Assembly (NCBI GenBank): GCA_963377175.1
Contig: CAUJNA010003316.1
Coordinates: forward strand, 434,501 to 498,500
Origin: Effrenium voratum
Taxonomy: Eukaryota; Sar; Dinophyceae; Suessiales; Symbiodiniaceae
DNA length: 64,000 bases
Direction: 5' to 3'
A program made the position numbers and the translations under genes. Under the pieces are notes generated by a model. It was not told the origin of the DNA. It made no database searches and worked only from the letters and a program-made list of their open reading frames with translations. The stretch's first letter is position 1. The number at the start of each line of letters is the position of its first letter. Positions 55,701 to 62,796 of the stretch are shown piece by piece.

Positions 55701-58700
55701 AGCGTGGGCCCACCCATGCTCCCGTGACCGGAGCCGGTGGGTGACTCACTTCCCCTGGTGGCAGACCCCCCTGTGCCCCGGGCCCCGGCTCAGGGGCGGG
55801 CGCTATCAGTCTGCACACCCGTTCTTCAGTTTTTGAGAGTTTGTGTTGGGTGGCCCATGGGGCCCACCCAGCCGTTGACATCTGACAGGGGAAGATGAGT
55901 CCCTGGCACCAACACATTGCTTGGATAAAAGAGTTATCGCTTGCTTGTGCGGTGCCGTTTGGTTAGCTTACACATACATATATATGTATACATCAGGGGC
56001 GCCGTGTGCCTCACGGGGGCATCGACCTTTTCGCAAGCTTTTGAACCACCTCCAATTTCCCCGTTTGACCTATTTCCCCATCGCCCGTCTTTTTTCTCCG
56101 TTTTTTTCCATCTTTTTTCCGGTTTCCAACTTGAGACACCTTGGAATTCAGGAGTTGGAGTTCTTGGACTTTGGCACCGTCTTCACCACCCAGACCTGCT
56201 CCCGCGAGGCCGCAACTTGCAGAAACACGGGGCTCGTCTCCGGTGTTGGTGGGCGGTGATGCCATGGGCACGTGGGGCCGCCCTCTGTGAGCGGAGTTGA
56301 GAAGCACGTCGAAGGATCTGTGGGTCAACCCGGACGAGCATGGAAAGGGCCAAACGGGTCTGACCGCATCATTTTCTGAGTGAGTAGCTGAAGCTTGCTT
56401 AGGATCCAGGCCGCCCCAAGTTGGCGAAGTGGACCCGACAGAGGCCTCTCAGCCCTCTCCAAGTCCGTCCGAGTAAGTGGCATTGGGTAAGTTCTCTTGC
56501 AACGTGATTCGCCAACCGCCCGTGATCCAAGCACGCAATTCCTGATGACTCATGACCTGAACTGTACGCCATGGTGGAAACAAAGCGAATAATAGATCTG
56601 AAACCAGATGTAGAGTCCATTCGTTTGGGGTCTCGCGCGACAGGTTCGCATGGAACCCCAAACCATTTGGTTTTGGGAGGACTCTCCCTTGGAGCAAGGA
56701 CGCTCCATGATACATCATGTGACGTGGTTGCTCCTATCTGGCAACAAGTCGAACTTTGAGAGTCAAGAAGCGGTTCTAAACCTGAGCCCCTTGCAATTGG
56801 GCGTGACTTCTTTTAGGCGACCCGCAAAATGGCGGCTTGTCCCCTAAGTTTTTCCTTCAAACCTGTCCCACAAATAGTAACCCTCAAAAGGAGACAACCC
56901 CAATTGGAGGGGCTTGGGTTTATGACCAATTCTAGAGACCCCCTCCATTAAACCAGGGTTCCGGTTTTGACCCACCCGTTTTCGCCAGGTGGTGGTGAAG
57001 AACCACGGGCAGTTCGGCCGGCGCTTGGCCTGGGCCAAGGAGAAGGCGCCGCCGCTCGAGTCGAAAAGCCTGGGCGCGCGCCTGAGGAGATGGCTACCGT
57101 GCCTTCTCCCCCAGCCATCCGGTCCCTTAGCCTTCTTGCTTTTTAAATTCAGTGGGGGTGTCCATGATCCCCTTATTTTTTTTTTAGCTTTCTGGCTTCT
57201 TGGTTGGCTTGGTGGGGGGTAAGAACCATTCAAGCCGCCAAAAGTTAAGATGGTAAGGGTGACCCCATATGAACCAACCCGCCGGTTAATCAATATGAGT
57301 CGGGTTGATTAGTATGGGGTCAGCATTGCCTTTTGGTTTCCCGGGTGTGCATAGGTGTCCGTTTGATCGGTGAGTGTGGTTATAAACCAATTTCCGGGGC
57401 CATCTATTTTACCAAACGGACACCTATGTGGGCGTGTGTTTCTCAGGGGACCCCCAACATTACGATGGCGTGTTTCGTTTTGGTTTGTCTTTAAAGCCAC
57501 ACAAAAAACGGCAACCCTAAAAATAAGACGTACCCATGTTGCAAGTGATTTGTAATGACCCAGGATTAGTCAATATCGGTTGATGAATACAGGGGTACAC
57601 CACATTTTGCAAGGAAGCCTAAACACTTTGGAGGACGCTTGCATGGCTCAACATGACAGGGTGTTCACATCCTGGGTTGCCTAAAGCTGCGCACATCTTT
57701 TGGACAAGCAACTGAGCACCGCTAGCACTGTTTCCCAATGTTTACTCAAGTTGGAATCGGACAAATATTGCCAGCCACAAGGTGCCTGCGACCACCCGGT
57801 ACTTGCTGTCAATGGAAGTAGCTCCGGTTACTCCTGAGTCTAATTTCTCGGAAAGTTACCCTCTCAGCCACCCCCCAAAGAGTAATTTTGGGAGCCCCTC
57901 AAATCCTTCTCTTTAAGGGACCCAGTAGTGGCTGCACCCGCTCTCCAGGAGAAGGACAAGAAGAAAGACAAGAAGGAGGACGCGAGCGGACCCCCATTCT
58001 TCTCTGGCCCAGTTGAAACAAGGTCAGAATGCAGTCCCCACTTTGAAGACTCACCTTCTGCGTCAAGGATCCGTTTTTAAACGAGGCCGAAGAGAGATGG
58101 ACCTTTTGGAGGCAGGCGTGTTTCATGCTCCCGAAACATGCGAAACAGGAACACATTCGTGCGAAGGCGTTCACATTCTTTTACTCGGGTTGTTGTTTTT
58201 GGTGCTGGTGGCGCCTTTTCATCAAGGCTCTCGTGTTCTGGTATCGCCTTGCGGCGAACTCCTCCCCTGAGTCTTGTTCCGCGGAGCCACGGAGGTGGAG
58301 TGAGCGTGTGTGGATTTTGGCGCCAGCGCGAATATTTTTCCGGGGCGCGCTCAAGCGCTGTTGGAACCCACGCGATTTCCGGGGAGCTCGTGATGTATCT
58401 ACACATATATATATATATATATGCACACGTATGCGTCTTGATAGATTCCACTTTTGGGGTGGTCCAGTGAGGACATGATGTCAATGAAGAGGAAGAAGAA
58501 CGAGCCTGAGGCGCGAACTGGATTCCATGGTTTAAGGGCAACGTGGGCTTGGACCGCCAGCCCCAGGTTGGTCTTTGGTCGGCCTGACAAGTCGCTTTTC
58601 AGGAGTGGATACCTTTGGCCATGTTGGAGATCATACTTACCGCTCATTTGGAGAACCCCTTGTGAACACATGATTGCTTGATGAGTCTTTGCAGGATCAT

Positions 58701-61700
58701 CATGCTCTGTTCTGCTGCACAAGAGTTGGATTGAGATGGGGCAAGTGAAATGGACGCAGGGCTTGCCTCCTTCCCTCTGTTTGCGGGGGGTATCCTCAAG
58801 ACACTATTGTCCTCAATGGATTCTCTGGGCTTTTTTTTTTTGGCGGGGTATCCTGAAAGGTGATTTTCCCCAAAAAACCCTAATCATGTTAACGGATAAA
58901 TGGACCCCAAAGTGCTGTCGCCCCACGAAAAGGGGTGTATTCATCCAAGGTCAACCATATTTTTGGGGAAAAATAGAGGAGCCCAGGGGCCCCAAGGCCA
59001 TGCCCCGGACTCAAACCTGAGCGGGCGCGCAGGGCCCCTTGGTCTTCCGGGTGGAGCCGGAGGCGACGCTCTTGGACCCAAAGACAGCTTTCAGGCGGGG
59101 ATGATGCAACAAAGGGCTTGGGTGGATGACCTGCTGCTGCGATGGGCAGGGAATGCGACATGGCATGAGCCGTTTTTGGGATTCCCGAATAAAGGAAACC
59201 TCAGGGGATGGTTATTACAAGGGTCATTGCCTCATTCCCTGCACCAGCAAGATGAGGTTCCCGCCATGCGGCTCAAAATTTGGGGTCCGGGTCAGCCAAC
59301 CCCCAAATGCGATCCACCGATCCAGGTGATCCAGAACGATCCATACGGCCGGATCACCACGGAACGATCCATACCTGTTTTTGGAGCCTCATTCAAATCC
59401 CCTCGAAGAGGGTTGTTTGACTGAACCCTGCAGTTCCTGAGTGAGAAGTGGAGCTTTGGAACAATGTGCTGGAAAGGGGGTTTGGGAGGGAAACCCACTT
59501 TCCGTGATGCGAAGGGCGTTTTCTTGAAAGTGACACCGTTCTCCGCCACCATGCCCTGGGCGGTCGGTCCGTTTCAACACTTGTCCCTTTGACGTCGCTT
59601 CCCCCAGCTCCTGGTGATTTCAGACCTTACAGGGGTTGTTCTTATGACATGTTGAGATGACCCGGTTGAAACATAGGAACCTCTATGGCAAGGCTCCAAA
59701 AGTGCAGGCGTCCTCTTGGGGGATGCCAATTGTTTCCCAAGGGTAGCAACAGAACCCCCCTGGTTGATGAACTCAATGGGTTCCTGGCAATAGGGGTGAT
59801 CAATCAGATGATCCCAGCCTTCCAACGAGCACGTGTCAATATGGTGTACATTCACTAGGTCTCCGAATCGCCAAGCAAGACGTGTCGTGACATATTTAGT
59901 GAACCCCCGTGGAAGTGGCACGATTTCCTTCCGGAAGTAAAGTGAACAAGACCTAATTGCAATAAACAACTACATCTTGGGAGCATTGTTAGCGACGGAA
60001 ACACTTGCTGGGGCGATAGGCAATGAACAATGGAATGAGCCAAACAAGAACCGTTCATCTTTTGTGGTTTCCTTGTGGAATCCCAAAACGGCTCATTCCA
60101 TTTCACCTTCCCTAGCCAATTCTCGCACCAGCCGAAAAGCGGCGAAGCGATTGGGGGGCGCGCCCGGTCTGCGGCGCGGGGCGGGGCGCTCAGGTTCACC
60201 TTCAACGCCTTGAGCCAACACCCCGGAGTTGTGGAGGCGATCTGAGAGTCACGGGGTGAGAGGATCATCAAGAGGATTTTGGCCCCAGCCCAGGGTTTTC
60301 AGCGGGAAAGGCCAAAGTATACCTTGGTGGCTCAAGCGAATCATCCGGTTCATTCAACTGAGGCAATTAAGGTGGTTTTTAGGTGGTTTTTAGGTGGTTT
60401 TTAGGTGGTTGTTAGGTGGTTGTTAGGTGGTTGTTAGGTGGTTGTTAGGTGGTTGTTAGGTGGTTGTTAGGTGGTTGTTAGGTGGTTGTTAAGTGGTTTT
60501 TCGTAGTTGGGTTTCCAACCTTTACGCACTAAAAGTTGAACTCACTTTCGGTTTGGACAGTTTAGATGCCACTAGTGTTGCCTGCTGTTGCAAATGGCCT
60601 TGCCAAGACGATTTGCCCTCATAGCCCAATTGTTTCATTCAGTGGCAAAAAGCGCACAAAGTCACCCGGCCAAAAACCGCAGATGTTCTTTCAGTTCGTT
60701 GACAATGTTATCAAGGAGTTCCAGAGGTCTTGAAAGCACTCAGTGCTCCCGCCAACACTAGACCATCCCGTTTCCAGCCCCCTTGGTGCACCCGTGTTCC
60801 AGAAAACAGGTGCAACGGCCCTGAAAAGCTGCTTACGGTGCCTGGCTGTAATGTCGTGTTCAGAGGTGGTTCCCCTTTCTGGTGGGGAATTATTTTAATT
60901 TCAGATGCGCTCTATGGGCCTCTGCTTCATCCACAGTTCATGTTGTTTTGCAGCTTGGCCAGTTTCCCTTGACATGTTTCAATCCTGCATCGATACCGCA
61001 ACTGGTTTCTCTGACCTTTCTAAGCTATAAACAAAACCCGGCATGCGGCCGTATTCATTTTCACATGCCGCGCTATGCGGAAGTCTACCGGTGTCCTACC
61101 CAAGACTAAACAGGGTGCATTCCCCAGTTCCAAGGGGTCCTTGTTTACCTTTCCGGCGATGGACGCAGGTCTCCTTAAGCGAAGGTCCTATTCTCAGGAG
61201 CTTCCTCTTCCACTGTTGCTTGCTGAAGCCTCCTGCACTCCATATGGGTCTGTCTTTTTTTGAGGGTCCCCCTTTAAAATGACGCCAAGAGGAAAACCAC
61301 CATTTGAGGGGGGGCTTAAGATTGTCAAAGAGGGGCCTATGTTCAAGGCTATTCCTTGGAAGAGATGCCGCTTGATGCCATGCCTCCAGATGATGCCCCA
61401 GGCAATCACAGCTACAGTGTGAAGGTGCTTAGCAATACTGGTCTCCAGTTGTCCGTTGATGCGCTTCTTCGGCATGAAGCATTCTACATCAAGAAGCCTG
61501 AGCAGTGCAAAGGCCAGTACTCTTGGAAGAAGTGGGGTTCCATTTCTGAGTGCTGGGCAGCTTGGATACACACCGCAGATTGCGACCCGACGCTTCGTAT
61601 AAGTGCGATTGAGCTAATGTGCATTTTGATTGCCTTGCCACGAGACATGGTTTTTTGACAGCCGGAGTCCCCAAATATGATTCCATATGGAATCCGACAC

Positions 61701-62796
61701 TTTCCGACGTGAACCAGCATGGGATAAACTTCCTGCATATCCATCCCGCAAACATTTGGTGCCATGGCCAAAATGTCACGCCTACTCAGGAAGAAGAGGG
61801 ATGGTCAGGGACCCTTCAGTGCGTCTTGTCAACCAACCAAAGTAAGAGTTCTCATTCAGGGAACCAGAGCAATGGCCTGCAAAAGAGCTTTGACACGTGC
61901 CATGTCCAGCAGATCTCACGTGGTGCCAAGGAATGCCCACGGATCCCTTGGTTCAGAGAATACTCATCTGGGTTAAGTAGCAACGTCACAGACCGGGGGG
62001 TTGCGACGTCAAGTGAAGGGTTCTTTTCTTTTTGTAGGGTCCAACTCATCTCGATTGATCACAATTTGCCCGTATTCATGGCCATGAGTTCAGCTTCAGG
62101 GCCGCGTGGGGAGATTTCTCTTGCTTCAGTTCATGCACGGCCGCGAAAAAAGCTGCTTTCTTTAACCGAGGGGAGTCTCTCGGTGAACAGGTAGGGATGG
62201 GAATTTGGAATAGCACTTTGGTACGGAAATATTTAATTTCCCATGAGACATGAAAGCGCAGGGCTGACATGGCGGCTTAGCAAATAATTCAGGTTCGGGC
62301 GTCGGGCACGGGCAGCTTTGCGGGTAGGTTCCGAGGGAATGTATTTGCGCCGATGCTGTTGGAGATACTCCTTCCCGCGAGAAGACTCCTGGCCACAAGA
62401 CTCATTCTGACACTGTCTCGGCGCCTGCCTGCGAATAGAAGGGAAACCAACAAAAACGAGTGGTGGACGCTTTGCAAAACACCGGCCACGTTTCCCCAGA
62501 AGTGGACATGCTTAATCATGCCAGTTGCAGGGGCTCACGCTTCAAATCTCGAAGTCACAAAGTGGGGAGCCGCACCATTGGACCCCTGCAGGGAAAAACA
62601 AATCCCTCCCCCCCAGAAAAAAAGAAAAAATGAATAAAAAAAACACATCAACATGAAACCGCCTCTCTCGGAATCCTTGTGGTTTCCCTTCTTCCCTTTA
62701 AACGCCCAACTGTGGCGCGGCATCCTACCAGCGGCAGGACGAGCTGGTGTGCACGGAGATCGTGGAGAAGGGGGGCGGAGGGAAGACCATCTTCAG
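43715..62796 (+). CDS. HYDIN: HYDIN-like ASH-domain ciliary protein, internal 14 exons
   Basis: HYDIN is a giant protein of the central-pair apparatus of motile cilia and flagella, built from ASH/MSP-like beta domains. Exons: 43715-43786, 45068-45115, 45375-45490, 46295-46383, 47149-47193, 48217-48264, 48959-49039, 56152-56208, 56989-57045, 57949-58022, 58468-58510, 59033-59094, 60194-60236, 62732-62796 (about 300 residues). The spliced order follows one HYDIN region: GPRVVVDPPSLDFGGVKC, RHVRLTNFSCIDASVRAF, SLWSVHPKVIHLSPQERLE, DTLNLIVSEGDDLMVQVRAKG, LDFGTVFTTQTC, KNHGQFGRRLAWAKE, a Lys-rich linker, VFRVEPEATLLDPKTAFRF, VVERQDELVCTEIV. Of 13 donors, nine are GC and four GT. Both ends are missing. 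The 49040-56151 intron holds a retroelement. Another large ASH protein is possible, but the 'NxGxxxRxLxW + KK linker + EP' block points to HYDIN. Confidence 0.8.
45068..45115 (+). CDS. HYDIN: HYDIN-like exon H2
   Basis: Encodes PSLDFGGVKCLEPVT(R), the first strands of an ASH domain. GC donor, phase 2; the join to H3 gives VTRHVRLTNFS. Confidence 0.78.
45375..45490 (+). CDS. HYDIN: HYDIN-like exon H3
   Basis: Encodes HVRLTNFSCIDASVRAFMNE and on to FRSWEAA, the 'xVxLxNxSxIxxxVxxxM' strands of an ASH domain. GT donor, phase 1. The other strand is also open here, but splice sites and phase support +. Confidence 0.75.
46295..46383 (+). CDS. HYDIN: HYDIN-like exon H4
   Basis: Encodes PLVARRARLRSLWSVHPKVI and HLSPQERLE, like HYDIN 'KSLWTIEPxxGxVPPxxxV'. 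GT donor, phase 0. A 132-bp foldback element starts 23 bases downstream. Confidence 0.8.
46406..46537. repeat. 132-bp foldback element
   Basis: Arms 46406-46463 and 46482-46537 are inverted copies of about 56 bp (for example ACCACCAGGTGATTCGT against ACGAATCACCTGGTGGT) with an 18-base loop. It starts 23 bases after HYDIN-like exon H4. Confidence 0.9.
46977..47135. repeat. AAC/AAAC-rich low-complexity tract
   Basis: About 160 bases almost without G or T (ACAAAACAGACAACAACAGG and similar), ending just before HYDIN-like exon H5. The open frame through it is not coding. Confidence 0.7.
47149..47193 (+). CDS. HYDIN: HYDIN-like exon H5
   Basis: Encodes TLQLALTVRMDETCQ, matching the strand after SLW...PQE in HYDIN ('VQLALTAxLxD'). 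It starts after TAGGAG and ends at a GC donor, phase 0. Confidence 0.65.
48217..48264 (+). CDS. HYDIN: HYDIN-like exon H6
   Basis: Encodes DTLNLIVSEGDDLMVQ, the last strands of the same ASH domain. GC donor, phase 0; the join gives DLMVQVRAKG. An earlier start is possible because the frame is open upstream. Confidence 0.75.
48683..48793. repeat. TIR element, GGGAATGA family, best-preserved copy
   Basis: CTTGCTGGTGCTCAGCAGGG at the left is inverted as CCCTGCTGAGCAAG at the right, with GGGAATGA/TCATTCTCTCATT inside; about 27-bp TIRs, 111 bp in all. It lies in the H6-H7 intron. Confidence 0.88.
48959..49039 (+). CDS. HYDIN: HYDIN-like exon H7
   Basis: Encodes VRAKGGATQADTPVTCDEER then LRGKKTQ; like HYDIN 'VxAxGxGxTIVxDxxF'. 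GT donor. A TIR-bounded repeat starts six bases into the intron. Confidence 0.8.
49046..49184. repeat. TIR element, ATGGCTGTGGGTCAAAA family, at start of an intron
   Basis: ATATGGCTGTGGTTGTCAAA and GGATTTTGACCTATGGCCAT bound about 139 bp. It begins six bases after the H7 donor. Inside GGTAGGTGCACCACCCATTT. Confidence 0.8.
49563..49578 (+). other. Relic dinoflagellate spliced-leader sequence
   Basis: GCCATTTTGGCTCAAG matches the last 16 bases of the 22-base leader that dinoflagellates trans-splice onto mRNAs. It is not an SL RNA gene, because no GT intron donor follows it and the first six leader bases are absent. Its place 80 bases before the gag-like start codon says that the element's own trans-spliced RNA was reverse-transcribed. 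Confidence 0.85.
49659..52128 (+). pseudogene. Gag-like ORF1 of the retroelement, frameshifted
   Basis: Starts MASSATSATSFELIEDQTLT. An acidic, Ala/Glu-rich N-terminus is followed by a low-complexity region, then a zinc-knuckle-like pair of CxxC motifs (CKAC at 50388-50399 and CWVC at 50428-50439), which are in different frames because a frameshift falls between them. Helical, charged segments follow. The last block (about 51270-52128) contains a conserved-looking 'WAKGDGVFWTRQTRTWDLPS' region. I count five frame changes: near 50425, 50810, 50945, 51030 and 51265. By position it should bind RNA/package, but no known gag family is recognised. Confidence 0.6.
52238..53290 (+). pseudogene. Methyltransferase-like module of the retroelement polyprotein
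   Basis: After a Pro/Gly/Lys-rich linker the frame reads PTLILLYAGKDDAGALDAYL, like the SAM-binding 'LxLFxGxGG' strand. It is followed by YIWAVDIRRKGGDL (acidic end of the next strand) and AFVGGSPNCRTWSILRWF, in the place of the catalytic 'GGPPCQxxS' loop of cytosine-C5 methyltransferases; a Cys is kept. A later block, FDECRLGQVVVKSTTLSTDL, resembles the 'KxTxLxTN' part of such enzymes. A frameshift near 53040 lies between the blocks. The fold assignment is inference from motifs. Dinoflagellate retrotransposons carrying cytosine methyltransferases have been reported, which makes it plausible. Confidence 0.5.
53600..55727 (+). pseudogene. Reverse transcriptase-RNase H of the retroelement, frameshifted
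   Basis: A pre-RT region (about 53620-54050) shifts frame near 54060 into the reverse transcriptase: motif A LLKADVTKAHRRVK (about 54494-54535), motif B GMASAQSYWGR (about 54611-54643), and the catalytic motif C FVDD (54709-54720). RNase H follows: CSDASASDEG (about 55173-55202), AALEMLGTLF, SDNQGN (about 55425) and, after another shift near 55533, NHVPREFNQWADELTH, the usual C-terminal RNase H motif. TGA at 55725-55727. The RT-RNase H layout without integrase, and the form of the RNase H, recall DIRS/Ngaro-type or other non-integrase elements. All catalytic Asp residues seen are present. Confidence 0.85.
55848..55869 (+). repeat. Inverted repeat in the element's 3' region
   Basis: GGGTGGCCCATG followed directly by GGGCCCACCC can form a GC-rich hairpin about 120 bases after the RNase H stop. 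It may be a 3' UTR structure or an end signal; its role is unknown. Confidence 0.4.
56152..56208 (+). CDS. HYDIN: HYDIN-like exon H8
   Basis: Encodes ELEFLDFGTVFTTQTCSRE, the next ASH-type start ('LDFGxxFTxxxC'). It lies just 3' of the retroelement. GC donor, phase 0, joining to VVVKNHG. Confidence 0.82.
56989..57045 (+). CDS. HYDIN: HYDIN-like exon H9
   Basis: Encodes VVVKNHGQFGRRLAWAKEK, the 'xxNxGRRxQxLxW' motif characteristic of HYDIN. The GC donor at 57046 is preferred; the frame remains open to about 57100. Confidence 0.85.
57105..57255. repeat. Divergent family A repeat, copy 4
   Basis: CCCAGCCATCCGGTCCCTTAG and GCCGCCAAAAGTTAAG match the ends of 15795-15926. The middle has diverged. 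Confidence 0.45.
57260..57322. repeat. 63-bp minimal foldback element
   Basis: TGACCCCATATGAACCAACC and GGTTGATTAGTATGGGGTCA are inverted over 21 bp with few mismatches; the inner GGTTAATC is partly inverted too. It looks like the two ends of the TTAATAA foldback family (4688, 18587) without the middle. Confidence 0.7.
57949..58022 (+). CDS. HYDIN: HYDIN-like exon H10 (Lys-rich linker)
   Basis: Encodes EKDKKKDKKEDASGPPFFSG and PVET. HYDIN has a basic linker at this place. GT donor in phase 2. Confidence 0.75.
58468..58510 (+). CDS. HYDIN: HYDIN-like exon H11 (linker)
   Basis: Encodes SEDMMSMKRKKNEPE. The phase fits H10, and a GC donor joins it to GPLVFRVEP. Confidence 0.7.
59033..59094 (+). 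CDS. HYDIN: HYDIN-like exon H12
   Basis: Encodes GPLVFRVEPEATLLDPKTAF, like HYDIN 'PVFxxxPxxxxLxPGxxxxV'. GC donor, phase 2. A TIR element (59131-59251) starts 37 bases downstream. Confidence 0.82.
59131..59251. repeat. TIR element, GGGAATGA family
   Basis: CTGCTGCTGCGATGGGCAGG at the left, CATTCCCTGCACCAGCAAG at the right. It starts 37 bases after exon H12. Confidence 0.75.
60004..60132. repeat. TIR element, GGGAATGA family, divergent
   Basis: CTTGCTGGGGCGATAGGCAA and TGGAATGAGCC at the left; GGCTCATTCCATTTCAC and TTCTCGCACCAGC at the right. It ends 61 bases before exon H13. Confidence 0.7.
60194..60236 (+). CDS. HYDIN: HYDIN-like exon H13
   Basis: Encodes FTFNALSQHPGVVE, like 'xxLxGxSxxPxxVxE'. 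GC donor, phase 0. Another copy of the same TIR family ends 61 bases upstream. Confidence 0.8.
60368..60501 (+). repeat. 11-bp minisatellite TTAGGTGGTTG
   Basis: About 12 head-to-tail copies, shifting from TTAGGTGGTTT to TTAGGTGGTTG along the array, in the H13-H14 intron. Confidence 0.92.

Larger units (their letters stand above)
49563..55870 (+). mobile_element. Retroelement with relic spliced leader, gag-like ORF, MTase-like module, RT-RNase H
   Basis: About 6.2 kb inserted in a HYDIN intron, same strand. In order: a 16-nt match to the dinoflagellate spliced leader (49563-49578); an 80-base leader; a gag-like ORF from ATG 49659; a Pro/Gly-rich linker; a methyltransferase-like module (about 52620-53290); and reverse transcriptase plus RNase H ending at TGA 55725-55727. 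I see no LTRs, integrase, aspartic protease or tyrosine recombinase. At least eight frameshifts break the coding frames, yet each block has few or no stops, so the copy is young but dead. The 3' end is uncertain: no poly(A) tail and no clear target-site duplication were found. Codon use is strongly GC-rich, unlike the surrounding intron DNA. Confidence 0.85.

Noticed and set aside
49563..55870. Long terminal repeats for the retroelement
   Set aside because: No matching sequence longer than chance was seen between the 49.2-49.7 kb and 55.7-56.2 kb flanks.
60368..60501. Internal telomere repeat
   Set aside because: The unit is TTAGGTGGTTG (11 bp), not TTTAGGG or TTAGGG.
60683..60732. Exon-like frame FFQFVDNVIKEFQ before a GT donor
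   Set aside because: HYDIN-like exons H13 and H14 join directly into a known motif in phase 0; this piece would break it.
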